Assembly: GCF_022458985.1 (NCBI RefSeq)
Contig: NC_061781.1
Location: forward strand, 19,499,001-19,563,000
Source: Mugil cephalus
Taxonomy: Eukaryota > Chordata > Actinopteri > Mugiliformes > Mugilidae
Length of the DNA: 64,000 nt
Direction of reading: 5' to 3'
The notes below the pieces were generated by a model. It had not been told where the DNA came from, made no database searches, and worked only from the letters and a program-made list of their open reading frames with translations. Both the position numbers and the translations under genes were made by a program. This document shows positions 38,001-47,300 of the stretch, one piece after another; positions within the stretch are counted from its first letter, which is position 1, and each line of letters starts with the position of its first letter.

Positions 38001-40587
38001 ATATTTGTGCAGGCAAACCAGCGTCCAGCAGCTCGGACGCCTGCAGGTTCTGTGGTACAAGGAATGGGACTGAGCTGTCTGCAGTGGGTAGCGTCTGCTC
38101 AGACCCAGACTGTCAGGTATGGAGCAGCATGCACAAGGAAAAGTAACCTGAACCAGTTTTATGAATTTTCCTTGAGAGTGGAAAGATTGTAGAATATTTA
38201 AATTTAAATGAGATGAGTCTATCATAATTAGAATTGGAAAACCTTTATTTGTCCGACAATGGAGAAATTGAAATTTGCAACATACATAGGAGCAGAAAAA
38301 TAACTAAAGAGTGAAACTGTATGAAATAGGCGTCTTCAACGTTTTTCAGGCCAAGGACCCTCAAAGAGAGATTAAGTAGGGACCCCCGACCTATTATATC
38401 TACAATTATATGTGTTCTATATTAAACTCAGCCTAATGCTATTTAGAAATATACATTATTATGATTTTGCTTTTAGTATTAAGCTATCCCTTATCCGTTT
38501 AATAAAATATGTTGGATTCGGGTTAATGTTTATTTAAAGAAACTTAAATTTATGGGAGAAAATTTAGAAAATATATGAAAAATCTTTAATCAGCCAAAGA
38601 TTTTGCAACCCCCCTGGAACCCCCTGTTGAAGACCTATGGCATAAAAGATAAATAATGAGATAAAATAGAATAGAATAAGTATTGGCATGTATACAAACT
38701 ATTGAATTACACAGATAATGATTCTCGGATATTGCACAGGCTTGTACACAGTACAGAGTAAGTAGTGAATGGTGAATGTGTTGGACCTTGAGGAGTAATA
38801 CTATCGCACATATTAAGAATGTTCACTGTGGAGCCTGACAGCAGCAGGAAGGAAAGACAGAACATAAACTTCCTTCTCTGTCTCAAAAAAATAAAAAACA
38901 CTTCAGAGAGCTACATAAATACCCACAGAGGAACAACATTGCATACTCGGCAATGAAGGTTTTGTTCACGTTGTTTCTCAGGAATATGCTAAACTGGCCT
39001 GCAGTAAGACCCATCCCTGTGGACACCCCTGTGGAGGAGTCAAGAATGAGGACTCCTGCCTCCCGTGTCTGCACGGCTGCGACAAGAACACCGGCTGTCT
39101 GAAACAAGACGCAGATGACATGTGCATGATCTGCTTCACAGAAGCCCTCTCTGCTGCTCCTGCAGTACAGGTAGCCCCGGATGTTCGTCAAAAAAAAAAG
39201 GTCACTTCTGGATTTAAACGTGTTCTCCCGTCATGCTTCAACTGCTTTGATCTTTTTTTTTCCAGCTGGACTGCACTCATGTGTTCCACCTTCAGTGCAC
39301 TCGCCGTGTTCTTGAGAATCGCTGGCTCGGCCCCCGGATAACATTTGGGTTCATGTTGTGTCCTATTTGCAAGGTACGGTGTTACTTGAGCCTCACTGAT
39401 CCAAAGACTAAAGCCAGTGACAAAGATGCTAAAAACTGTTCCTACCGTGCCTCAAAGGTGGTTGAGTCGGTTTGTGTAAACACTTTGCTGAGCTCTTGTG
39501 CACCGCCCTGCTTTGCTGGATTTCAGTGATTGCTTTGTTCATTGTTATCTCTGCCACACATACTGCAACTTCAACAGAAATAACTGTGTGAACACGGGCT
39601 GGTGTGTTTGTTTCACTGTTTGCAGAACAAAATCAATCACTCTGTGATCAAGGACCTACTTGACCCCATTAAGGAGCTCTATGAGGATGTGAGGAGGAAG
39701 GCTCTGATGAGGCTGGAGTATGAGGGGCTGCACAAGAGTGAGGCAATAACCACACCAGGAGCACGCTTTCACAATGATCCTGCAGGCTTTGCCATGAACA
39801 GATATGCATACTATGTCTGCTACAAGTGCAAGAAGGTAGATTAAACACCAAAGACATTTTTTTTTTTTTTCAAATGTTCGGTAGGCTAGAAAAAAACGAT
39901 CAATGTTCCTGTTTGCAGGCCTATTTCGGGGGAGAGGCTCGCTGCGACGCAGAGGCTGGACAGGGAGATGACTACGACCCCAGCGAGCTGATCTGTGGAG
40001 CATGCTCAGATGTTTCCAGGGCTCAGGTCTGTAGATGATACCTGTGAGGATGCTGGAAACCAAGTTTCAAACAAGTTGCATATGAGAATGTTCCCCCAAA
40101 AATATCACACTCTTCCTTTAAAATGGAAAAACTCTTGAATGTAATCTCATACATCAAATTATGTTCTTTAATCAGATGTGCTCCAAGCACGGCACGGACT
40201 TCCTTGAGTATAAATGCCGGTACTGCTGCTCCGTTGCCGTGTTCTTCTGCTTTGGAACGACACACTTCTGTAACGCCTGCCATGATGACTTCCAGAGGAT
40301 GACAAGTGTCCCCAAAGAGGAGCTGCCCCACTGTCCCGCAGGTGCTTAGTAGTATGATAGTAGTATGATATGAAAAACCAAAGCTTATTTCTGTCTCTGT
40401 GCTTTGCAGAAATTTCTACTTCACAGACTAAGGAGAATTAATGGTTATGTATGTTCTCTTTTCTGTCAAAGGACCCAAAGGCAAGCAGCTGGAAGGCACT
40501 GAATGCCCCTTGCATGTGGTCCACCCACCAACAGGGGAAGAGTTCGCTCTGGGCTGCGGCGTGTGCAGGAACGCCCACACCTTCTAA
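353..40587 (+). CDS. mycbp2: MYCBP2 (PHR1/Pam/Highwire) E3 ubiquitin ligase, 5'-partial, 75 exons
   Basis: Giant atypical RING-Cys-relay E3 ligase. In the known family it acts in neurons on axon growth, synapse formation and degeneration (DLK and NMNAT2 turnover) with FBXO45/SKP1. I traced 75 exons by splice sites and protein similarity. They sum to 12,885 nt, one open frame of 4,294 codons ending in TAA at 40585-40587, with matching phases at every junction and no frameshift. Human MYCBP2 is about 4,640 aa, so roughly the first tenth lies left of the window; exon 1 here starts in phase 0 after an acceptor at 351-352. Domains in order: RCC1-like, PHR1, PHR2, filamin-like, two SH3-like repeats, a Ser-rich linker, zinc-binding region, DOC/APC10-like, B-box-like, RING and tandem-Cys region. 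Exon coordinates are given in the block entries below. Two introns use GC donors. Identity is very secure; individual weak exons (46, 47) are less so. Confidence 0.97.
8938..9205 (+). repeat. tRNA-like SINE/teleost dispersed repeat in MYCBP2 intron 15
   Basis: The stretch includes a tRNA-like promoter: an A-box-like TGGTTGGCACTG and a B-box-like GGGTTCGGATC near 8990-9000. The downstream text (GACCTGTCCAGGGTGAACCC, AGCGGTCACAGAAAATG) is a sequence very common in fish genomes. It ends in an ATGAATA-type tail. It is degenerate and intronic, so probably inactive. The family name is not certain. Confidence 0.7.
10573..10681 (+). other. mycbp2: GC-AG intron (MYCBP2 intron 19)
   Basis: Exon 19 ends TTACAG and is followed by GCAAGT, not GT. 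The acceptor is AACACCAG. Using this GC donor preserves the frame (AG|G = Arg) and the protein match QLLYR then LPSNDG. Apart from the C at +2 the donor is the perfect consensus, as is usual for GC-AG introns. The intron is 109 nt. Confidence 0.9.
10870..12827 (+). other. mycbp2: MYCBP2 exons 21-24: helical inter-PHR region
   Basis: Exons: 10870-11062, 11336-11610, 12308-12529, 12636-12827 (residues 943-1236). The segment joins the two PHR domains. It is Leu- and Cys-rich and looks mostly helical (for example [19 protein letters not shown] and EALLQECH-type helices). It aligns with the human protein without gaps, but I know no named domain for it. Intron 11611-12307 is A-rich with no recognisable element; intron 12828-13833 contains only short simple repeats. 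Confidence 0.9.
13834..14573 (+). other. mycbp2: MYCBP2 exons 25-27: PHR2 domain
   Basis: Exons: 13834-14040, 14138-14275, 14395-14573 (residues 1237-1411). Second PHR domain: the motifs [15 protein letters not shown] and [10 protein letters not shown] correspond to [14 protein letters not shown] and GQIPQLLYR of PHR1. The domain ends at the same residue and in the same codon phase (AG|G) as PHR1, which fits an ancient internal duplication. Here the terminal donor is an ordinary GT (TACAG then GTGAGC). Confidence 0.93.
14652..16868 (+). other. mycbp2: MYCBP2 exons 28-35: conserved region between PHR2 and filamin-like domain
   Basis: Exons: 14652-14794, 14901-15001, 15099-15317, 15400-15622, 16105-16223, 16354-16441, 16553-16602, 16696-16868 (residues 1411-1783). 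Strongly conserved (for example [51 protein letters not shown]-like). Exon 34 is only 50 nt. Within exon 31 the stretch after LRLLIPSRT differs clearly from the mammalian sequence I remember, although flanks match; this is probably a fast-evolving loop. Intron 15623-16104 contains an inverted-repeat mobile element, listed separately. Confidence 0.9.
15693..15999. mobile_element. MITE-like element with 17-bp inverted ends, MYCBP2 intron 31
   Basis: The left end reads AGCTGCGTTTCCATTAC and the right end, reverse-complemented, reads TGCTGTGTTTCTATTAC. These are imperfect terminal inverted repeats about 300 bp apart, with no coding capacity. Internal copies of the GTGTTTC(C/T)ATT motif suggest a partly palindromic non-autonomous DNA element. 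Superfamily not determined. Confidence 0.6.
16977..18265 (+). other. mycbp2: MYCBP2 exons 36-40: filamin-like immunoglobulin repeat
   Basis: Exons: 16977-17121, 17212-17418, 17739-17794, 17916-18031, 18168-18265 (residues 1783-1990). The pattern [19 protein letters not shown] ... [18 protein letters not shown] ... [16 protein letters not shown] is typical of a filamin/ABP280 repeat: an 'RDQYG'-like strand early and a 'G.Y...W.P...G.Y...V...G' core late. Exon 38 is 56 nt. A Ser/Pro-rich loop (SSSPSSSGP) sits in exon 37. Intron 18266-19159 carries a (TG)n run and a pyrimidine tract before exon 41. Confidence 0.9.
18969..18991. repeat. (TG)n microsatellite, MYCBP2 intron 40
   Basis: An uninterrupted run of about ten TG units upstream of exon 41. 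Confidence 0.9.
19160..23805 (+). other. mycbp2: MYCBP2 exons 41-45: two tandem SH3-like repeats plus start of linker
   Basis: Exons: 19160-19276, 19913-20053, 22250-22474, 23458-23590, 23680-23805 (residues 1991-2237). Exons 41-42 and 43-44 encode two related segments: [16 protein letters not shown]...[15 protein letters not shown] and [16 protein letters not shown]...[15 protein letters not shown], where | marks the exon junction. They align over 42 residues without gaps (13 identical by my count). The pattern resembles bacterial-type SH3 (SH3b) folds; that fold call is inference. The first third of exon 43 (about 22250-22345) is a low-complexity stretch unlike the human sequence. Introns 20054-22249 and 22475-23457 are large and I see no gene in them. 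Confidence 0.88.
27335..27392. repeat. CTTT/TTCC pyrimidine microsatellite before MYCBP2 exon 47
   Basis: A pure pyrimidine run: CTTT units followed by seven or so TTCC units. It lies about 65 bp upstream of the exon 47 acceptor, so its length could influence exon 47 splicing (inference). Confidence 0.85.
27761..28455. mobile_element. Non-autonomous DNA element with inverted ends, MYCBP2 intron 47
   Basis: The left end begins ATAGAGGTTGTGCACGTGAC and continues to GTCAC; the right end, reverse-complemented, begins ATAGAGGGTATGTATTGACG then TCAC. A second inner inverted match is CACTGAGTGGCAAAAA (left) against CCTGAGTGGCAAAAA (right, reverse-complemented). About 695 bp, no open frame of note. 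A truncated relative occurs in CLN5 intron 3 (53010-53325). Superfamily not recognised. Confidence 0.65.
30616..34059 (+). other. mycbp2: MYCBP2 exons 49-56: Gly/Cys zinc module and conserved helical region
   Basis: Exons: 30616-30785, 30887-31134, 31233-31400, 32505-32662, 32759-32958, 33046-33195, 33638-33798, 33903-34059 (residues 2880-3350). Exon 49 continues the zinc-binding module: [20 protein letters not shown] then CDRCREKY. Exons 52-53 hold phosphorylatable Ser/Arg-rich text ([21 protein letters not shown]) and the conserved [20 protein letters not shown] block. Exon 54 ends in an acidic run ([10 protein letters not shown]). Exon 56 ends at a GC donor (34060-34061). Intron 31401-32504 is AT-rich; intron 33196-33637 carries a repeat. 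Confidence 0.92.
33225..33580. repeat. AT-rich dispersed repeat in MYCBP2 intron 54
   Basis: Contains repeated CGATATATTG / TTGCGATATATTG motifs at both sides and an internal AAAATCGATATCAGGA. This vocabulary is typical of an abundant fish DNA-transposon-derived repeat. Assignment is by memory of similar sequences, not by a search. Confidence 0.5.
34060..34135 (+). other. mycbp2: GC-AG intron (MYCBP2 intron 56)
   Basis: Exon 56 ends GAGCCAG followed by GCAAGA. The acceptor is TTTTGTAG at 34128-34135. The splice joins EAMSQ directly to DLCLVTCL, matching the human join EAMSQ-ELC with no gap. A GT at 34084-34085 would also keep the frame but adds eight non-conserved residues and has a poor donor context. 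The intron is only 76 nt. Confidence 0.82.
34136..35010 (+). other. mycbp2: MYCBP2 exons 57-59: DOC/APC10-like domain
   Basis: Exons: 34136-34360, 34513-34578, 34771-35010 (residues 3351-3527). The motif [20 protein letters not shown] followed by [20 protein letters not shown] and later WVTSELPGG with [17 protein letters not shown] matches the DOC (APC10-type, galactose-binding-like jelly-roll) fold known in MYCBP2. Exon 58 is a 66-nt mini-exon. All three exons are phase 0 at both ends. Confidence 0.92.
35135..37095 (+). other. mycbp2: MYCBP2 exons 60-66: conserved region before the B-box
   Basis: Exons: 35135-35224, 35318-35398, 35492-35758, 36207-36490, 36576-36672, 36782-36901, 36994-37095 (residues 3528-3874). 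Highly conserved, helical and Leu-rich ([77 protein letters not shown]). No named domain is recognised. Intron 35759-36206 holds no visible element. Confidence 0.92.
38226..38880. repeat. Retroelement-like repeat interrupted by another element, MYCBP2 intron 69
   Basis: The flanks (AACCTTTATTTGTCCGACAA near the left; TGGAGCCTGACAGCAGCAGG near the right) resemble a dispersed repeat common in fish. It is interrupted at 38325-38640 by a second element, listed separately. No coding capacity. Confidence 0.5.
38325..38640. mobile_element. Nested inverted-repeat element inside the intron 69 repeat
   Basis: The left end AATAGGCGTCTTCAAC pairs with the right end, which reverse-complemented reads CATAGGTCTTCAAC. 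The element is about 315 bp with no coding capacity. Its insertion in another repeat shows it arrived later. Confidence 0.55.
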
Positions 40588-42473
40588 TCGACACGAGACT
40601 TTTAACTGAAAAACCAGTTTGTCTACTGTGATTTCTGGCGGCTGCTGCTGAATCTCAGCCGTGAAGCGCTTGGCTCTGGCTTTGTCAAGTCTCCTGGATG
40701 CAGGACGGGCTTCACGCCAAAAGTCCTCAGGTCCGTTCTTTTACCAACATCAGTATCCAGGCTCCGCTGCGACCATTGAGCCGTGGCTCGTTCCGGATTC
40801 AGAGTAACCTGAATGGAGAAAAAAAAAAGAACAATTTAAAAAAGAAAAAGAAAAAAAAAATCCCCAAAAAAAAGAAGAAGAAGAAGAAAAAAATAAAATA
40901 TCTTGTGACGTGTTTGCATGCGGCCGTTTTATTCCCTCGGCTTCTATAGACGTTGCACACCTCCCGATCACTGAAGTGTACAAGATTAAAAATTGAGTAT
41001 GAAATAAATTTGCTTAAAGACGAGTGTGGATAAGCGTGGGTTAAAAAAATAAAAAATAAAGAGAGAAGAAGAAACAGAACAGGCCGTATTTCCAGCTTCC
41101 TAATATAAATTTAAAATATTGTTGTATGTAAACTTTTTTCGTAATCTTGTACAGTATTCTCCACTGTCAAGTGCATCATGGGTTGACGGACAAAAAAAAA
41201 ACAAAACAACAAAAAGATGGGCTGGTGGATAAGACTGTTAAGAATATTACGTTTGGGAGGAAAATAGTGTACGATTTATCTAATCTTGTATATAATGATA
41301 CTATTCAAAATAGCTGTATTCCGAAGTTGCTACTCTTCACTTCAGTTTTGTTTGATATTCTGGGTTATGTTTTGAGCCAGAACTTTTAATGAAGTGCAAT
41401 ACTGGGTGTGCCTCCTATTTTGCAGCTGTTTAACCTATGGAATGTATGTCAATAAACCACTGTACATTTTTATACAGTAGACAGTCGTAATTCCCCCCTC
41501 TTCCAAATGTCAGCTGTCCTCTGTTGTCTGGAAATGAGAAGGAGGAGGAGCCTGGCGCCTGCAGTTAATGACGGTGGATGTAAATCCTGTTTGCAGCTCG
41601 GTTCAAATAAAAGCACCAAATCCTACAGTGATACAAAATGAACAATACACCTCACAATGAGACCGAATACAGCTGAACGATTCAGGGGGCCAGTCTTCAC
41701 ACCAAATAAAAATTGTGCACCTGTAATGCTTTTCCCTAGTAGGAGGCAAAGGGGAGGGTGGGATTGAGGGGTGGGGGTTCAGTGAAACAGAGTGTGGAAA
41801 AAAAGCAGCTGCTGTTAAATAAAAAAGCTTAATACTTGTGAATCTGCTCTGTAATATCTGTGGTGGATGGAGTTGAATGGTAATAAACCGGGTTCTCTGT
41901 TTCGCAAAGTATACACCGTGTCATCCCTTCATGAGTGGTGATATTAAGGTTAGATCGTTTTTTTTTTAGAGATATGCTTTAATTCTGGAAATACTGGAAT
42001 TAAATGATGGATAAAAATAAAATCTTGTGAGGGCCAGCAAAGAGGGAAAAAATACAAAGATGCGTTACTCTGCCTGTTTTACAGCTGCAGTGAAGTTGAC
42101 AGCACTTTTTTTGTGTTTTAATAATATGTAGAAATTCAATTTATTACAGGAGAGTTACCACAAAAAAAAACATCAGTATTCTACTAAAATTTTACATTTT
42201 CAAGTTATAGTTGCATGCTCAGCCATTAATGCCTACTTTGCATCAATGCATATTTATTGCTTTACTCACAAGGATCATGTAAACTCAAGGAATAATGCAG
42301 CTTCTTGCAGGTGGAAAAGGTAAACACATTTACAGAAACTTGAGTGTAAAGTAAGTAACAGGTAAGACTGTTTTTTTCTAATATTTGGTTAATGTAAGTC
42401 AGAGTTTTGAGAAGATGTTCGAAAGGAGATTTCAGATAATATATATTATTATTTTTAGTATATGTGAAATTGA
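40588..42473 (+). other. mycbp2: MYCBP2 3' UTR and downstream intergenic sequence
   Basis: It starts right after the MYCBP2 stop. An A-rich tract with GAA units lies at about 40818-40900. Canonical AATAAA signals occur at 41003-41008, 41451-41456, 41606-41611, 41705-41710 and 41882-41887. The 41451 signal, in a context followed by T-rich sequence, is my best candidate for the main 3' end. I see no gene here. Confidence 0.65.
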
Positions 42474-42764
42474 GTGACCAGACGGTGGTGGGTGACCTGT
42501 CCCCGAAAATGTCCCCGATTTTAGCTTTTTATGAATGAGAAAAAAATGTGCGCAGACCAACACATCGGTTATTACGGTAGCCGGATTGGAAGCGCCATTG
42601 CGCATGTTGCGCACAGACTACAGCTATTACGATAGCCGGAATTTTAAATATATTTAAATATGAATGCATATCAAAAGAAATTAAAACCGTAATTGTACAC
42701 GTCCCTTCATTTCATCCCGATAACATGTAATTGCCCCTAGATTTAATTTCAGAAAACTGGTCAC
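42474..42764. mobile_element. Possible hAT-like remnant with GTGACCAG inverted ends
   Basis: GTGACCAG at 42474-42481 is matched by CTGGTCAC at 42757-42764. Inside are two direct copies of (C/T)TATTACG(G/A)TAGCCGGA about 60 bp apart. Short ends and no coding capacity make the call tentative. Confidence 0.35.
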
Positions 42765-44370
42765 CTTAATCCGGAAACTGTTTTTGACTCGTGAGTAACA
42801 GTTCAGTCAACACTCAAATATAGACGATCTTTACCAACAGCCATTTCGCATTACGTTTCCCATGATGCACCGCTGCTGTCAAAACAACGCTTCGCCATTT
42901 CAGGTCTACAGGGGCAATAACTCCGGCAAAACCAGGAATTAGGTCAACTGAGCTCTGGTAGTTTCTTCATTGGTAACGTTTTTAACAAGTTCTCTATCTT
43001 CTGCTGGTTATTTCTGTTCCCGATGCGTGTTATCTGGTTGGTGCGAATGAGTTTTTCCAGCGCGGGCCCGGGCTGAAGCGTCAAGTATTTTTTTTTTCTC
43101 CCGGATTTTCTTGCTAACAGCTACGAAGCTACCAGCGTGTAAACAGCCACCAGGTACTATTCATGTTTTCTCCCTATGAATGACTTCAAAACCACATTTT
43201 TTAGATGTTCTGGGATAACATACGCGGCAAATTATCTCAAGTTAACCCGTCTTATTTTGTTCAGTCCCAGCTACACGAGTAACCTTGGATTTTTATCATT
43301 TTATTCGCTTCCCTATCTTCTCTTTTATTGTTTTATTTTGTTGTTTATTATTGCAGTTTTTAAAATTGCGCTATTTTTTTTAATTAATCTCGTTAAAGTT
43401 TTTATGTATTTATTAAGGGTACCTATGATTATTTTGAACCTTTGGTTATTCGACGTTGTTTGTTGACATGTGCGGCAGATTCGTAGCTAAATAGCTCATT
43501 TAGTTTGGAAGAAAGCTTTACTCTGCTAAAACCAGCTAATGGTTCCCATTATGGACGCTGTCAATGCATGTTGCACAGCTACAGGATGCAATGTTGAATT
43601 AATGCAATGCGTGCTATTTCAATAACCTTTAATATAGACTTGTAGCATAGAAGAAAAACGTGTTTTTAATCGTCTAACCTTAACTTATGGATGCAATTGA
43701 TAAAAATCTATAATAGATTGTTTCATTAGGCGTCTTAATCATTTTTAGAATGAACTTGACAATAATGAAAAAGGAAAAATTGTAATAAAAGCAGAACAAC
43801 GTTGTGATACAGCTGCAGTGGATTTGTTCCTCACATTCATAACCGCAATAGCTGTAAGGAGCTTGAAATTGATGAAGCAGCACAAAAAAGAAAATATATG
43901 CATGCACATTTAAACCTGTACTGCAAACACATCAACACAACAGTTCTTCTTTTTTCTTTTTTTTTGTTCATTTTTAGCTTTTCAGCTGCACAAAAGAGAA
44001 ATCAAACATGTGTAATGCGCTTGTTGTATTATCTACAGCCATTTGTTGTGCAACAGGCACCTTGGGACAAGTAAAAACATCAAACATTTTTATAGCCAAA
44101 CGGACCCTTTTCCACAATTTACTATAATTTAAGTGCTTAAAACAATGTTGCAAATTAATGAATGGTTGCAAACTCTAAACACGGGTTATTTGCATAGTGA
44201 TCGACTTCAAGGATGGCATCAATAAAAACTACTTGACTTGGTGCCAGGACAGTTCGTAAGTCTGTTGCAGGGCTAATGCAGAGAGACACCTACAAGAACC
44301 TAACGAGCAACTGTAACCAGAGAGATATATGATATAATGGTGGACTATAAAAGCCTGTCTATTTTTTAGG
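42765..44370 (+). promoter_or_regulatory. fbxl3: FBXL3 promoter, likely non-coding exon 1 and intron 1
   Basis: A relatively GC-rich segment around 42840-43150 is the likely promoter and first exon. A candidate donor follows CCACCAG at 43153 (GTACTA), and an acceptor TTTTTTAG at 44368-44369 sits directly before the ATG. A ZNF143/THAP11-like motif lies at 42850-42869. The intervening 43154-44367 is AT-rich with no gene seen. Confidence 0.5.
42850..42869 (+). promoter_or_regulatory. ZNF143/THAP11-like SBS motif
   Basis: ATTACGTTTCCCATGATGCA resembles the consensus ACTACA(A/T)TTCCCA(T/G)(A/C)ATGC found in many TATA-less vertebrate promoters. It lies about 300 bp upstream of the candidate first-exon donor of FBXL3. 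Matched by eye. Confidence 0.45.
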
Positions 44371-47300
44371 ATGAAGCGGATGAAAGGAGGAGAGGAGGGC
44401 AGCAACGGCTCCTCCAGTAACAGTCCACCGGAGGCGTGCAAAAAGGTGCGGAAGCAGATGAGCGAGGAGTCAGATGTTGCCAGTGAGTCACCAGACAGCG
44501 ACTGGGCACGTCTGCCTCAGGAGCTCCTGCTGCATGTTTTCCAGTACCTTCCGCTGCTCGACCGGGCTTACGCCTCCCAGGTGTGCCGCGGGTGGAACCA
44601 AGCTTTCCACATGCCGGAGCTGTGGAGATGCTTCGAGTTTGAGCTTAATCAGCCGGCCAGCTCTTACCTGAAAGCCACACATCCGGACCTCATCAAGCAG
44701 ATCATAAAGAGGCATTCCAACCATCTGCAGTATGTGAGCTTCAAGGTGAGAAGGGGGAAAGCTGTAGTGTCTGCGTCGGCATGTGCATCCTGGTTTTTCA
44801 GAAAGGTTAATCGATCTTTGTGTTTTCCAGGTGGACAGCAGTACGGAGTCTGCAGAGGCAGCGTGTGACATACTCTCACAGCTGGTGAATTGTTCGCTGA
44901 AGACCTTGGGGCTCATATCTACAGCCAGGCCCAGCTTCATGGAGGTTCCAAAGGTATAATTAACATCAACACAAGGCGCTGGAGAGCTTAGTTTCATGTG
45001 GTTCAGATTTGTAAGGAAAAGCAAAGGCATTCTTTGAGCGTTTCCACTGTGGAATTCTTATGATGGAGTTTTTACAGGCAGAATAGTTTTTTGTGTTTTC
45101 ATCTTATCTGTGACTAGAACTGAAAAGCAATTTCTGTCCTCATGCATAAAGAAGGACATGTTTGTTATTACGTCTGCAGCCTCAGGACACCGGATGTACC
45201 GGATACATTATATGGCACATGGAATAAGATTATGTGCTGTTTTTTTTTTTTCATCAGTCCGTCTTTAAATTACAGTAATAACGCAGACTAGTGAGAAATA
45301 GCATTAGCCTGTGTAGTTCATCTACAATAATATTAAACACGATGCTGTTGAGACGTGCAATTTTGTGGGCAAATGTATATGAGATGAGATGAAGTATCAG
45401 CCAATAAATCTAATTTAAATTAAACAGTTGATTTTCAATCTAACTTTGCCAGCTAGCTCATGTTAATGTTACGTCTGGAGTGATTTCCTTCGGGTTTTGC
45501 CCAATTCTCTTATGATAATTTTAAATCTCAATGGTCTAAAAGTGACACATTCGGGTTTTTAAAAAATAATGTATATTTGTATGAGTGAACGACACAAATG
45601 GCTTCGTGTGGAGGGTCTGGGGACATGAGGCTTTGGGAAGGAGAGATGCTTTCAGGAGCAAACAAACAGATATGTTTCCAGTTTGGAAAATTAGACCCTG
45701 ACTGGCCTCCATAGTATAAACATTGTATGAGAAGCCCTGAGGTACTAGTGCAGTTTACCAGGGCTGAAGCACATTTCAGTCATTAATCCAGTTAGTAGCG
45801 GTTTCCCTGGTAGAGACCTGGACAGACCTGTCATACTAAACAATTCCTGAATTGTTCGACACATAATATGCAAATAATTTGAAAATGGTTGCAGTAGCTC
45901 ATGTGTCATCTGGGGCGCGTGCTAAGGGTAAAGGCTAGCTGAGTAGTTTTAGTAGTTGGTACGTGGTTCAGTCCTTTTATAAGACCATTTAGTAGATTAA
46001 TTTTGTGTTTGCGGGTCGTGGTTTATTCTTCAATTTATTGATTACGCAGTGAAAAGGGCTAAGCTAAGTCCTCGGTGGTTGAAAGTTGTGCGGTGGCAGC
46101 GTGGAGGGGGGTGACTCCAGGACGCTGGAACTCACTGTTAAACCTTCTTGATGTGCAGTGGGCCTAACGTAACAAAACATCTGTGCCCCCTTAAAAACCC
46201 CCCAATGATGTGCTGCATGCTGCCTACTGCCGTTGGCTAGGCTAGTTAGCTGGTGTCGTCTTGTTGGCGGCTGGCCGCTAGCCTGCTGGTCTGTTTGCAG
46301 TTGGACTTGGCTTCCAAACGTGTTTTTGTCTGGGATTTTGGCACGAGGGATCTTTTCCTGTGTAATAACCAACGTGCACAGGCTCCGCCAAAGTGACACG
46401 TGGGTCAATATTCCAAATATTTAAACAGGCGTATAAAGATAAAAGCTGTTGTCTTGGTAACCACTGATAAGAAAAAAAAAAAAAAAAACGGTTGTGTTCC
46501 TCCTTCCACAGTCTCACTTCATCTCCGCTCTCACTGTGGTGTTCGTCAACTCCAAGTCTCTGTCTTCGCTGAAGATTGACGACACTCCGGTGGACGATCC
46601 GTCCCTGAAGGTGCTGGTGGCAAACAACAGCGACACGCTGAAGCTGCTGAAGATGAGCAGCTGCCCTCACGTCTCCCCTGCAGGTACGACGAGTTTCACG
46701 CAGACGTTTCTTTAGTGCTTAAAATGAGCAGATTTATTTTTTTTTTTTTCGCATTCATGCTTTTCTTTTCATTTCCATCGGTGCAGTTTCTAGTTAATAT
46801 TCAAAGCAACATAATACCCACATATTATTTTCAGTTTCCAACACTGAGTCACAAGATTACGTTTTCCTTTCACGGTCTTATTTATAGACTGTCATTTTCT
46901 TGTCTGGCCTCGCACATTGTTGTCATTTCATATGCTGGATTATATTATGACTGTGCTGTGCGGTTTCTTCCTCTTACATATATTTTCCTGGAACCGTTTA
47001 GTTCCCATTTAATGGCTACTGATTCGAGTACAGGCTCTTTTTTTTTTCCTTTTTATATTTTGTGACATATTTTCAGCCATTAAAAATAAACTGAAAAATA
47101 ATTCGCTGCGTTAAAAGAAACAATCTGTCCGTGGTTTCAGGGATCCTGTGTGTGGCCGACCAGTGTCATGGGCTGAGGGAGCTAGCGCTGAACTACCACC
47201 TCCTGAGCGACGAGCTCCTCCTCGCCCTCTCCTCGGAAAAACACGTCCACCTGGAACACTTGCGTATCGACGTGGTGAGCGAGAACCCCGGGCAGCACTT

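Larger units (their letters stand above)
37184..40587 (+). other. mycbp2: MYCBP2 exons 67-75: B-box-like, RING and Cys-relay catalytic module
   Basis: Exons: 37184-37312, 37427-37559, 38013-38116, 38982-39170, 39266-39373, 39626-39835, 39919-40026, 40176-40341, 40472-40587 (residues 3875-4294). Exon 67 is B-box-like (CDNHDDGE ... [11 protein letters not shown] ... HLHRR). The RING spans about residues 4044-4094 ([10 protein letters not shown], then CTHVFHLQC, then CPIC). The tandem-Cys region follows. In human MYCBP2 the ubiquitin relay uses Cys4520 and Cys4572; counting from the C-terminus these map to the Cys in EARCDAEAG (39943-39945) and in [10 protein letters not shown] (40248-40250). 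Both are present and 52 residues apart, as in human, so the ligase should be catalytically competent. The protein ends in RNAHTF. Confidence 0.95.
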
